Shown here piece after piece: positions 18,976 to 28,370 of a DNA stretch of 38,032 bases (the first letter of the stretch is position 1; each line of letters begins with the position of its first letter). Source of the DNA: Ichthyosporea sp. XGB-2017a (lineage: Eukaryota; Opisthokonta; Ichthyosporea); assembly GCA_002811675.1 (NCBI GenBank), contig PDIM01000103.1:1-38032 (forward strand), given 5' to 3'. The notes beneath the pieces are model-generated. The model saw nothing but the letters and a program-made list of their open reading frames with translations. It did no database searches and was not told where the DNA came from. The position numbers and the translations under genes are program-made.

Positions 18976-20598
18976 ATGCAGGCAGCAAGAGTTTCTCGTG
19001 CCAGTGTCGTTCTGGAGAGTGAGATCACTGCGGTGACTAACAACAGAAAGCTTACCAAGCAAATGGAGGCTGAGAATGGCGAGACTTTGTTTCTTGACAC
19101 TGACTCCGTTGCCTCTTCTGAGGAAACAAGTCCCAGTGTGTGGTCCCGTGACTACTTTGGGCTCATGTGCTCCTACTGGATTGTTGGTACCTTTGAGGGA
19201 TACAAGGGCATACTCTACCCTTGGTTGATTATCAATGTTGGAAAGAGTGGAACATACTATGGTTCCGCTTTTGCGCTCATCACCATCTTCTGGAACTTCA
19301 AGTTCTTCTATGGATTTGCTTCTGACTTCATCCCTATCATGGGTATCAAGCGCAAGCCATATATTGTGATTGGTCATGGTTTGTCCATCTTGTTTGGCTT
19401 TCTCATCTTTTTCTTGTTTGATAGTGTGCGTTATGATGCCATCCTGTATTTGATGGCCGTCCAGAATTTCTGTTCTGTTGCCGCCGACGTCAATGGTGAT
19501 GGTTACACGTGTTACCTTGCTAAAAAGGAACATCCCAGCATCAGAGGAAGAATTCAATCGTGGAATTACTTTTGGAGATTTACCGCAAACATTGTTGCCT
19601 TCATGATGGTTGGTTTATGCTTGAACAGTTCCCCATATCATGGAAACTTTGACTGGGATCTTCCCATCAAATGGGTACTTTTCGTTTATGCCTGCTTGGC
19701 CGCTGCTGCCTATCCTTTCACCATCTTCATGTTGAAGCCTCAGTATATCAGTGAAGAGGGAAAAGCCAATGGTTTCGCTATCGGTGATCATTTATTCGAA
19801 GCGCGAGACCTTCTCCTTACAAGGCCCGTCTATCAGTTTGTTGGCTTTATTCTTATCTATAACACTCTTTCAGGATCCACCAACTACGTGCAGCAGAGCT
19901 ACCAGAACACTATTGAAATTAGTCCATTGCAAAACAGTTTAAACTTGGCTTTTCAGAACATTCTTCTCTTGGCAGGAATTTGGCTCGTTAAAAACTATCT
20001 TTTACAGGCTAGCTGGAGAAAAATGTTTATTGCCACCTGCATCTTGCAAGTTATTTTGGTCAGTTGCCCACTTTTGTTTGTTTGGGCGGTTATCAACACG
20101 AATAGTAGTTACGCCAGTTGGCTCTGGACCTTTCTCACTGCCACTAGTCAGCTTCCTTACGGATGCTCATTTTTTATTAGCACTCTTTGCGTTGTCGAAT
20201 TGGCCAAGCCTGGTCAAGAAGGACTAACCTATTCCATTTTGACATCTGTTGGTAACCTGACTATCCCTCTGTCCACCATCATTTCCAATCAGCTTGCCGC
20301 CATCTGGCCCAACCTTGTTGTTGAAGACCTTGTTGTGGATACTTCATTCAAGAAAAATTATACTTATTTGCAGGTTATTATTTCCTGCTTGAACTTAGTT
20401 GCTCTCTTTGCTTTGGTCTTGTTCCCCAACCAGAAAGCCGCCGCTCAGGAGCTCCTCAAAAAACCTTCCAGCAAGAGCATCGGGCGCTTCATGTTTGCCA
20501 TCACTGTGCTCGTCTTTTTGTACTCCACCACTGGAATTATCCTCTCAACGGTCCCATCCACTAGTTGCTTAGCTGCGTTTGGAGGATCGGGGTGTTAA
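18976..20598 (+). CDS. BT1-family (folate-biopterin transporter type) major facilitator, copy 1
   Basis: The ATG at 18976 gives 540 aa. The open frame extends 36 codons upstream but has no ATG there, and the paralogue at 23560 starts at the same MQAARVSRAS. The protein is a polytopic membrane transporter with roughly 12 hydrophobic segments after a 65-residue acidic/polar cytosolic N-terminus. The signature ASDFIPIMGIKRKPYIVIGHG matches the BT1 D-x-x-P-x-x-G-x-R-x-P-Y motif after the second or third helix, and SVAADVNGDGYTCYLAKKEHP follows the next pair. Known members in trypanosomatids and plastid-bearing organisms carry folates, biopterin or S-adenosylmethionine, and many have unknown substrates, so the cargo cannot be named. 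Biased codons suggest strong expression. Tandem with copy 2 on the same strand. Confidence 0.8.
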   Translation: MQAARVSRASVVLESEITAVTNNRKLTKQMEAENGETLFLDTDSVASSEETSPSVWSRDYFGLMCSYWIVGTFEGYKGILYPWLIINVGKSGTYYGSAFALITIFWNFKFFYGFASDFIPIMGIKRKPYIVIGHGLSILFGFLIFFLFDSVRYDAILYLMAVQNFCSVAADVNGDGYTCYLAKKEHPSIRGRIQSWNYFWRFTANIVAFMMVGLCLNSSPYHGNFDWDLPIKWVLFVYACLAAAAYPFTIFMLKPQYISEEGKANGFAIGDHLFEARDLLLTRPVYQFVGFILIYNTLSGSTNYVQQSYQNTIEISPLQNSLNLAFQNILLLAGIWLVKNYLLQASWRKMFIATCILQVILVSCPLLFVWAVINTNSSYASWLWTFLTATSQLPYGCSFFISTLCVVELAKPGQEGLTYSILTSVGNLTIPLSTIISNQLAAIWPNLVVEDLVVDTSFKKNYTYLQVIISCLNLVALFALVLFPNQKAAAQELLKKPSSKSIGRFMFAITVLVFLYSTTGIILSTVPSTSCLAAFGGSGC

Positions 20599-20605
20599 AT
20601 TTGAC

Positions 20606-20611
20606 AATAAA
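20606..20611 (+). terminator. Poly(A) signal of BT1 copy 1
   Basis: AATAAA only 7 nt after the stop codon. Confidence 0.55.
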
Positions 20612-20970
20612 AGAACTTTTACTTTATGTAATGTATCGTTTGCGAATAACACCAATGATTTTCTCTTCAGACATTAGCCTGTCTAACCACACACCACAGT
20701 AAAAAAGGAAAGATGTATAACATGACTATATTGTCCCCGGAAGCAACCAAAATAAGAACTTTACCCTCTCTCATGCACATTGTCTCATAGCGGAAGGATT
20801 GCAATTTGAGAGCCGCCCCTTTTCTGAGAGAAAGCTGAAGAGTGCGTTAAAAGGCAATGTCTTTGGAGCGCCCAAACGAGAAATCTGTTTACAGTTTCCG
20901 TATTTCTCGCATCCATCCAAGATACCGGGGTGCTTGAGCCCATCCAAGAGGACTCTATCTTCTGTTTAGA

Positions 20971-21022
20971 GTTCTCTATGGAGCCCAATTGAAGTTTTCC
21001 TTGGCGCCCATCCATAGAGAAC
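20971..21022. repeat. 12-bp perfect inverted repeat with 28-nt loop
   Basis: GTTCTCTATGGA at 20971-20982 is the exact reverse complement of TCCATAGAGAAC at 21011-21022. A T-run follows at 21030-21039. Confidence 0.8.
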
Positions 21023-23427
21023 AGAATCTTTTTTTTTTGAGAGACATGCGCCCATCAGTTGACCACGTGAGTATTTCGTCTAAGGACTTTTGTTACCCCT
21101 AATTCCTAAATCATAAGATATGTAATTACGTATAGTTCTGATCCAAACTACTGTAATGTAGACAGTACTGTACAGCAAAACGTACAACACAAAAAGGGTT
21201 TTCATCATCCATTGCTATGTGTACAGTTGATGCACGTAGGTCTTCATGGTTGTACAACACAACAACCAAAACGTACACTCAGGTATGCATTTTATGTTCT
21301 ATATTAAGAAGGATAGATACATGAGCTTATTACCTTCAAACCTATCGGCTTACAATATCCACTATGCATACTTCGCTGATGTATAATGATCAAGTACAAT
21401 GCTTGCCTTTCTTCTTCCCAAACATTTGCTACCAAATGCTGCAAATAAGTGAACAACGAAACGAAACGGCTTGAACAGATGTGTCACCCCATTGTGTGCC
21501 CCTTCCCTCTCACCCTTTATCTTAAAGAGTTGAGGCTTTGGCCATTGAACGCAAAGTTAAAAAGGAGCCGTTGCCTTGTTGCTATGGTTCCTAGCATTCT
21601 AGGAAATGAAAAAAAGGAAAGGCATTTCTGTTGAATGGTGTTGCCTATGTCTTGATACTACATCACTCTTCTCGTATTTCTAATAATTCTCATTACTTGT
21701 CTGACTCGTAGCAGTAGCAGTCAGCGCAGCTTTAAGACCTTGTGGCTCCATTATGATTTGTGTGTAACTTTAGCTGGGCTTTCATACAAATACTTTTAGA
21801 AAAGAAAAAGAAAGATAGAAAATGTGGCAAATTAGATCTATTTGGAGGGAGAGGATCTTTTTGTGGGGATGAGAATCTAAGGAAGGAGAAGGCCTTAGTT
21901 AGTCCAGCAAGAGTCCCTCTCGGTTTTTGCACCTGCAAGTAGCTCAACTATCTGTGGCAAGCAAATTATAAGCCCTAGAAGTATATCCGACTCTCCACCA
22001 GGGGCAGGTTAGCATTATTTTTAACCTCCAATGTCCAGTGCAATGTAGTATCAGTGCGCCAATTTCACTAATGACTGCTAGTGTAGCACAGAACACTATT
22101 TAAACTTAGTTACTGTGGGAGCAAACTGAAACAGAGATTTAATTAGTAGTTCCGATATTCAGTTTTAAGAATAACATAGTTTCTCCACCCCTTATTTGAT
22201 GGCTGTTTTGCAATGCCAAAAGGTAATAACGCTATATGTAAGGGAAAAAGCTGCCTAAACCTTTAAAATCTATGCGTGAGCAAGTGAATTGCACTAAAAA
22301 GCAATCTTTCACAGCTTGTTAGAGTGCATCTAACTAGCAATTATGAAATCGATCTGGTTCATGCATACTACTAAAAGAATATAAACACCGGCCCACCTTT
22401 CACTTCTACAACAGTGTTTAGATTTAAAGTGATACAGGGGGAACTACGTTTTTTGGAGCCCAACCGGGGATAAAGTCCCGCTCAAAATGTACATAAACTT
22501 AGAGAACATGCCGGGATGATAATTTTACTGGGCCGTCGAAGGAGTAATGGGTTATGAGAGAGTACTGTCTAGTCTGCAGAAGGTGAAAGGTCTCATCATT
22601 ATATTGATGCAAAAGATCTTGAAATAGCGTTAAATTCTACAGCAAAGTATTTTACAGTTTTCGTTGCAAGAAATTAGAATAAATTCGAAACAAGATCCAA
22701 GATGCTCGATTGAGCTTTGATTTTTGAATGATGTGAATTGCCACAAATCGGGCAATATACGAAAATGTTCCCGTTGAATCTTATGCAACTGTCCACTCAC
22801 AGAGCAGATAGCGTTTATTTTCCGTCTTGTTTCTTTGATGTGACCAATTGGCGACCAAAGCTTGACTTCCTTGGTGTGCCAATATAATCACCTAATTATA
22901 TGCGTGGAGATTGAGCCCTCCAAAGACCAGAGTCCAGCCACTAAAATTAAAACTACACTAGAGGATAGGTTCAATTTTGGATCACGTTGCGCGTTGCTAG
23001 GTTGGATGGACTCATTGAACAATAAACATTAATAGTACAATATCAGCTCCGTAATAGATTTGCAGTTTTCTTCGCTTAATTACTGTGAGAAGCTAGGCAA
23101 TCCACGAGCTTTTCACTGTACTGTACTTCGCGAGAAATCTTACGTCTGTACTACATATCTACTAGTACGCGGGTATAACAGCCCTGACGTACGTTAATTC
23201 GTTTTTCTTTCAACTTTAATTGATCGAGATTGAATACATTATTGCACTTTATATATATTTAGAAATCACTCATGATATATCAGGCCTTTGCCGATAAGAT
23301 AAATCTTAAATTGGATGATAGCAGTAATTCATTCACAAACATTAATGCAGGACTATCAGCTACATTTGTCATGCCTCTTGCAGTATGTAATTATGTTCAA
23401 GTACGACGTGAGAGCGGCGGAGAAAAC

Positions 23428-23435
23428 TATAAAAG
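23428..23435 (+). promoter_or_regulatory. TATA box of BT1 copy 2
   Basis: TATAAAAG in a G-rich 3' context, a consensus TATA box 132 nt upstream of the ATG. Confidence 0.6.
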
Positions 23436-23559
23436 GGGCCTTTGTCCAGCAACGTTTGTTTGTTTTCCTTAACTTGGTTGACAAAGAATTACAAATCTTC
23501 ATAAAAAAACTTGTTTTTAAAAAAAACAAAAGAGATTTTAACAACTTTAGTATATAATC

Positions 23560-25182
23560 ATGCAGGCAGCAAGAGTTTCTCGTGCCAGTATCGTTCTGGA
23601 GAGTGAGATCACTGCGGTGACTAACAACAGAAAGCTTACCAAGCAAATGGAGGCTGAGAATGGCGAGACTTTGTTTCTTGACACTGACTCCGTTGCCTCT
23701 TCTGAGGAAACAAGTCCCAGTGTGTGGTCCCGTGACTACTTTGGGCTCATGTGCTCCTACTGGATTGTTGGTACCTTTGAGGGATACCGTTCTATGCTCT
23801 ACCCTTGGTTGGTTATCTCTGTTGGAAAGAACGGGAGTTACTATGGTTCCGCTTTTGCCCTTATCACTATTTTCTGGAACTTCAAGTTCTTCTACGGTTT
23901 CGCTTCTGACTTTATGCCTGTCTTTGGCGTCAAACGTAAGCCTTATATGGTTGTCGGTCATGGTTTGTCCATTGTGATCGCCTTTCTCATCTTTTTCTTG
24001 TTCGACAGTGTCCGTTATGATGTCATCCTGTATTTTATGGCTGTCCAGAATTTCTTTTCTGTGGCCGCTGATGTCAATGGTGATGGTTACACGTGCTATC
24101 TTGCCAAGAAGGAACATCCCAGCATCAGAGGAAGAATCCAGTCATGGAATTACTTTTGGAGATTTACTGCTAACATTGTCGTCTACATGATCAGTGGTTT
24201 GTGCTTGAACAGTACAGCATACCATGGTGACTTTGACTGGGATCTTCCTATCAAATGGGTTCTCTTCCTCTATGCCTGTACCGCCGCCATTGCCTATCCT
24301 TTTATCATCTTCATGTTGAAGCCCCAGTATGTTACCGAAGAAGAAAAGGCCAACCCCGTCTCTATTATGGCTCGTTTGCTCGAGGCAAGAGACCTTCTGA
24401 TGACCAGACCTATCTATCAGTTTGTTGGTTTTCTCCTTATCTATAACACTCTTTCCGGATGCATCAACAACATCCAGCAGACCTACCAGGACACTATCGG
24501 AGTCAGCTCATTGCAAAACAGTTTGAACTTGGTCTTCCAGAATGTTCTTCTTTTGATGGGTATTTGGGCTGTGAAGAACTACCTTTTGCAAACTAGCTGG
24601 AGAAAAATGTATGTTGCCACTGCCATCTTGCAGGTTGTTTTGGTCAATGCCTCAATGCTGTTTCTTTGGGGAGCTATTGATACTAGCAAAAGTTACTCCA
24701 GTTGGCTCTGGACCTTTCTCACCGCCACTAGTCAGCTTCCTTATGGATGCTCATTTTTGATCGGTGCTCTTTGTATTGTTGAACTGGCCAAACCCGGTCA
24801 AGAGGGACTCACCTACTCTATTTTAACATCTGTTGGTAACATGACTATCCCTCTGTCTACCATCATTTCCAATCAGCTTGCCGCCATCTGGCCCAACCTT
24901 GTTGTTGACGACCTTACTGTTGATACCTCTTTCAAGGAAAACTATACCTACTTGCAGGTTATTATTTCTTGCTTGAACTTGGCTGGTCTCTTTGCTTTGG
25001 TGTTGTTCCCCAGCCAAAAAGCAGCCGCTCAGGAACTCCTCAGAAAAGCTTCCAACAAGCACGTTGCACGTGCCATGTTTGTCATTCTTGTTCTCGTCTT
25101 TTTGTACTCCACTACTGGTGTTATCCTCGGAACGGTCCCATCAACCGCTTGCTTGGCTGCTTTTGGAGGACCAGGATGTTAA
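23560..25182 (+). CDS. BT1-family (folate-biopterin transporter type) major facilitator, copy 2
   Basis: This 540-aa product has the same length as copy 1 and aligns without gaps by eye. The first 228 coding bases differ at one position only (V11I: GTC to ATC). After GGATAC at 23787 the two genes abruptly diverge to roughly three-quarters to four-fifths DNA identity. The BT1 signature is ASDFMPVFGVKRKPYMVVGHG, followed by SVAADVNGDGYTCYLAKKEHP. About 12 membrane segments are seen. Substitutions concentrate in helices and in the loop after FMLKPQY (EEEKANPVSIMARLLE against EEGKANGFAIGDHLFE), so the copies may differ in regulation or substrate preference. Codon bias is strong, as in copy 1. Confidence 0.8.
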   Translation: MQAARVSRASIVLESEITAVTNNRKLTKQMEAENGETLFLDTDSVASSEETSPSVWSRDYFGLMCSYWIVGTFEGYRSMLYPWLVISVGKNGSYYGSAFALITIFWNFKFFYGFASDFMPVFGVKRKPYMVVGHGLSIVIAFLIFFLFDSVRYDVILYFMAVQNFFSVAADVNGDGYTCYLAKKEHPSIRGRIQSWNYFWRFTANIVVYMISGLCLNSTAYHGDFDWDLPIKWVLFLYACTAAIAYPFIIFMLKPQYVTEEEKANPVSIMARLLEARDLLMTRPIYQFVGFLLIYNTLSGCINNIQQTYQDTIGVSSLQNSLNLVFQNVLLLMGIWAVKNYLLQTSWRKMYVATAILQVVLVNASMLFLWGAIDTSKSYSSWLWTFLTATSQLPYGCSFLIGALCIVELAKPGQEGLTYSILTSVGNMTIPLSTIISNQLAAIWPNLVVDDLTVDTSFKENYTYLQVIISCLNLAGLFALVLFPSQKAAAQELLRKASNKHVARAMFVILVLVFLYSTTGVILGTVPSTACLAAFGGPGC

Positions 25183-25279
25183 ATGTATTCTACCGACACA
25201 CATAACTGTAAAGTACAATAATATATAGTTATGCAAAGTATACAAGAAGAATGCTTCTTGTATTGTATTATAGAAAAAT

Positions 25280-25285
25280 AATAAA
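25280..25285 (+). terminator. Poly(A) signal of BT1 copy 2
   Basis: AATAAA 97 nt after the stop, in an A-rich stretch. Confidence 0.5.
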
Positions 25286-25347
25286 CAATATTAAACCCCA
25301 AAATAACAATAACACCATATCTAGTACAACTACTATAGGATTTGCAG

Positions 25348-25353
25348 TTTATT
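25348..25353 (-). terminator. Poly(A) signal of TAF5
   Basis: AATAAA on the minus strand about 87 nt beyond the TAF5 stop; only about 60 nt separate it from the opposing BT1 signal. Confidence 0.5.
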
Positions 25354-25440
25354 GATTAGAATCGATGTTCCTCTAATTTTTGTGCTTTAATTTGTCATAA
25401 TTGGCCGGTTAGGAAGTACATAATTGTTAGGATGGAAAGT

Positions 25441-27891
25441 TTACTTTGGGCCGCAAATGACAGGCGGGGCTTTGAATACACCCGCACTTAATAAAACATT
25501 CTGACGGCTAAACTGCACATTATAGACGGGGGTACTCTTGGTAGGAAAACAGACCACGGATCCAGTGCCGCCCTGAGCATTTGTACGCCCCCCACCAGAC
25601 GAAGTTGAGCCAACCAAACCACCAGACGCAGTGCCCATACCGCCTCCAGCAACCACTTTCCCACTGCTCTTCGAAGCAGTTATAGCTCCTTTAACGTCCC
25701 AAATACGCACAGAACAATCAGCACCACCAGACGCAAGAACTGCACCTTCGCCACTAAAGTCCAACGAATACACGCCGTTCCCAGGACCACCCATTCCACC
25801 CCCAGTAGCGGCACCATTTGATCCTTTAGCCCCAGCAGCACCACTCTCACCATTTAAAGCGCCCGCGCCTGGCATTTCACGCATAGCACTCGCTGCATCG
25901 GATCCAGAAGCACTGGCTACTGGTGCATCAGGGAGATTAGCAGGCCCATGGCCACAATATACTGCAACAGGTTTCCCGCTGCCAAGGTCCCACAGGCGGG
26001 CTGTGTTATCCAAACTACCAGACGCCAAGTATTTGCCATCTGGGGATATAGCCACACTCATTACAGCCTTGCTATGCCCAGTAAAAATGCGAACACATTC
26101 ACCTGTTTGCACATCCCACAGCCTACAGGTCTTATCACTACTACCTGTGGCAACGTAATTGCTATTGGGATGAAACTTAACACACTCCACATCGGATAAG
26201 TGTCCAGCAAAGATGCGCAAAGGATAAATGTGTTCGCTGCTCCAAAAGCGAGCAGTCTTATCATGGGATGCAGAGGCAAAGTAGAATCCAAATGGAGAAA
26301 AGTCAACATCCCACACAGGGTAATTATGGCCTTTGTAGCAAACAAGGTTGGACCATGTTTTTGTGCTCCATAGACGCACAGTGGCATCTTCACTGCCAGA
26401 CAAAATAAACTGATTATCAGGGCTGAAATCAGTACTAAACACCGCTCCACTATGCCCATACAGTGTTTTGTAATGTGCTGCAGAGTTTTCATCCACGATT
26501 TTACTAGTGATTCTTTCATCTTTCGGATTGTATCCTTTTTGCAGTTCCATTCCCGATTTCATTGAAGTAAGGTATTCTCCGGTGAGAGACCAACATCTTA
26601 AAAACGATTCCTGAAATCCGGCGCATATCAGTGAGGAGTCATTTGATATATCAATACAGCTTACACGGTCACGTGCATTCAAAAACGTGTACATGCACAC
26701 GGATGGAAGAACGGCTGATTGTGCTGCAATCATGGCAGCACTATTAGTCCCCGTAGACACACTCGGTCCACTGACCCCCCTCTCCCCTCCAGTGGCACCA
26801 CCAATCCCACTACTATCAGCATCGGCCCCTGCCATCACCGATGAGCCTGGGCCACCCACCAGCCCCGCACTCCCCGCCGAAAGGTTCACACGTTGCCGCG
26901 CCTCTCTAAGCGCTTTTGTTCGCATTTCAATTTCCACTTCTTTCGGCTGAGCAAGCGGAATTCGACCCATAGGGGGGACTTCCGGGCGAGCACTATTCGC
27001 ACTAGACGAAGCTCCACCAGCACCACCACTGGCACCCCCATGCCCATTCGCTGCTCCCGACCCTCCTGTTGCTCCGGAGCGATCATCACCCGCCCCCGCA
27101 GGTCCCTTCCCATCCCCTGAAGAGGCCCCGGTGGCCGGTATCAACTGTGCGGGATTGAAAGCCCCCCAGAGGATGGATTTGGAATTCAGGCTGGTGACGG
27201 TCTGCAGGGGTTCCCCAGTCATGGCCCCCTGTGCGGTAGTCTGGTCCACGGGTCCTGCAGCACAAGGCCCTTGCTCCCCCCCGCTGGGCTGTCCGTGGTA
27301 GATGTGGATATTCAAGTACTGGTTGACAATCCCCAGCAGCTGCATAAGGCGGGAGTTTTGCAGGAAACTCAGCAGAAGTTCGCTGGCGTAGGAGCACATT
27401 TTAATGTTATACTTATTACGGCGAAAAATCAACGCTAATTCATTCTCTCGCACGTGCTGTGGCATTGAAATACCCGCCAGACGGGCAATCTCCGCCTCGG
27501 TACCGCTCCCAAAGGCGTGATCATTTCTAAACCGTGCCATAAACTCCACTGCAGTGCTCTGAAACCCCCTTTCCACTAGATCCAAATAGCAATGAACAAA
27601 AATAGGATACCGACACAGCCCCAACTCTCCTTTATACAGATCCAGGGAGTCCTCACACCAAGAGAGCAGTCGTTGATAGGATTCGATCAAAGCCTGTGGT
27701 TGGTTCTCTGCAGGGTCATGCAGCAAGATCTGGTCACGCAGCTGGGCCTCTGCATCCACCTTCGAGGAGAAGGCCAGTTCGTCCATAGAGGTGAGTACAT
27801 TGGCTTCCTTCTGCAGGGCACTCCCTGATTCCCGATACCCCTTCTTGGTCAGGTACGTCAGCACAATCTTATCAAGCTCACTGGCCTTCAT
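25441..27891 (-). CDS. TAF5: TFIID (and possibly SAGA) subunit TAF5
   Basis: The 816-aa intronless product starts at an ATG. TAF5 is a scaffold of TFIID, the factor that loads TBP at RNA polymerase II promoters. Residues 3-36 form a LisH motif (LDKIVLTYLTKKGYRESGSA). Residues about 65-200 are the TAF5 NTD2 domain (YPIFVHCYLDLVERGF, FRNDHAFGSGTE, FLQNSRLMQLLGIVNQYLNI). A Gly/Ala/Ser-rich linker of about 180 residues follows. The C-terminal WD40 propeller has classic blades: LYGHSGAVFSTDFSPDNQFI, YKGHNYPVWDVDFSPFGFYF, FAGHLSDVECVKFHPNSNYV and FTGHSKAVMSVAISPDGKYL. The last blades are split by Gly/Ala-rich inserts (about 660-710 and 740-780). Other TAF5-type genes are not in the window, so a shared SAGA role cannot be judged. 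Confidence 0.95.
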   Translation of the reverse strand: MKASELDKIVLTYLTKKGYRESGSALQKEANVLTSMDELAFSSKVDAEAQLRDQILLHDPAENQPQALIESYQRLLSWCEDSLDLYKGELGLCRYPIFVHCYLDLVERGFQSTAVEFMARFRNDHAFGSGTEAEIARLAGISMPQHVRENELALIFRRNKYNIKMCSYASELLLSFLQNSRLMQLLGIVNQYLNIHIYHGQPSGGEQGPCAAGPVDQTTAQGAMTGEPLQTVTSLNSKSILWGAFNPAQLIPATGASSGDGKGPAGAGDDRSGATGGSGAANGHGGASGGAGGASSSANSARPEVPPMGRIPLAQPKEVEIEMRTKALREARQRVNLSAGSAGLVGGPGSSVMAGADADSSGIGGATGGERGVSGPSVSTGTNSAAMIAAQSAVLPSVCMYTFLNARDRVSCIDISNDSSLICAGFQESFLRCWSLTGEYLTSMKSGMELQKGYNPKDERITSKIVDENSAAHYKTLYGHSGAVFSTDFSPDNQFILSGSEDATVRLWSTKTWSNLVCYKGHNYPVWDVDFSPFGFYFASASHDKTARFWSSEHIYPLRIFAGHLSDVECVKFHPNSNYVATGSSDKTCRLWDVQTGECVRIFTGHSKAVMSVAISPDGKYLASGSLDNTARLWDLGSGKPVAVYCGHGPANLPDAPVASASGSDAASAMREMPGAGALNGESGAAGAKGSNGAATGGGMGGPGNGVYSLDFSGEGAVLASGGADCSVRIWDVKGAITASKSSGKVVAGGGMGTASGGLVGSTSSGGGRTNAQGGTGSVVCFPTKSTPVYNVQFSRQNVLLSAGVFKAPPVICGPK

Positions 27892-28370
27892 CTTTGTCCT
27901 CTCTCTCTCTATGGTCCTTCTGATATATGATAATATCTGAGTGTGGGTGTTTGTCTATATATATCTTCACTCACCCTGTAATGTCCCCCTCCCCCACCTT
28001 CTTCTTCTTCTTCCTCCTCCTTTTCGTTCTGAAAAGATGGGGATATAAAAGATTCACATAAAAAACAAAACAAAATAAAAAATAAAAAAAACAAATAAAG
28101 CAGTAAAATTTCAAACCAAAAAATAACAAAAACAAAATTTTTTAAAAAAAGCAACAACGTCGTCGGGTGTGCACGTGGTGGTGTTTCTTATAAATCCTAA
28201 CTAACACGATTGCGGCAAAGACGATTTTGATTTGGAGCTAGAAAATCAAGAAGCACAGCTCGAAAATGAAAATGGCCTTTTGATTTGCTAGCTTTTGATG
28301 TCTCACAAACTTTATTAAACTTTCATATTACTTGAACACATAAAAAAATTCAAGATTCTAAATCAAGCAC
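27892..28370. other. TAF5 upstream region, low complexity
   Basis: The region contains (CTT/CTC)n at about 27998-28020, an A-rich C/A stretch at 28055-28110, and a minus-strand AATAAA at 28311-28316 that may end the gene further right. A short plus-strand frame ending 28290 (DDFDLELENQEAQLENENG) follows a CTAACTAAC branch-like motif and looks exon-like, but no partner exon is visible. Confidence 0.35.

Larger units (their letters stand above)
20599..23559. other. Long gene-free spacer between the BT1 copies
   Basis: Nearly 3 kb, AT-rich, without a supported gene on either strand, in a window where most gaps are 0.2-1 kb. Visible structure: a 12-bp inverted repeat at 20971-21022; several GCCCATCC-like words at about 20870-21055; and a TGTACAACACAA / CGTACAACAC pair near 21180-21260. 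The last 130 nt hold the TATA box and leader of copy 2. Short frames in the spacer have no recognisable content. It may hold regulatory DNA, a noncoding RNA or a decayed sequence. Confidence 0.5.

Noticed and set aside
20785-21015. 76-codon minus-strand frame downstream of BT1 copy 1
   Set aside because: Short, unmatched and overlaps the inverted repeat.
22440-22520. Possible tRNA-like GC-rich patch (GGAGCCCAACCGGGG...)
   Set aside because: No T-loop consensus and no cloverleaf could be traced by eye; no tRNA box B elsewhere in the window either.
23356-24117. 253-codon minus-strand frame over BT1 copy 2 (and a 195-codon one over copy 1)
   Set aside because: The shared peptide is just the reverse of the near-identical BT1 tract.
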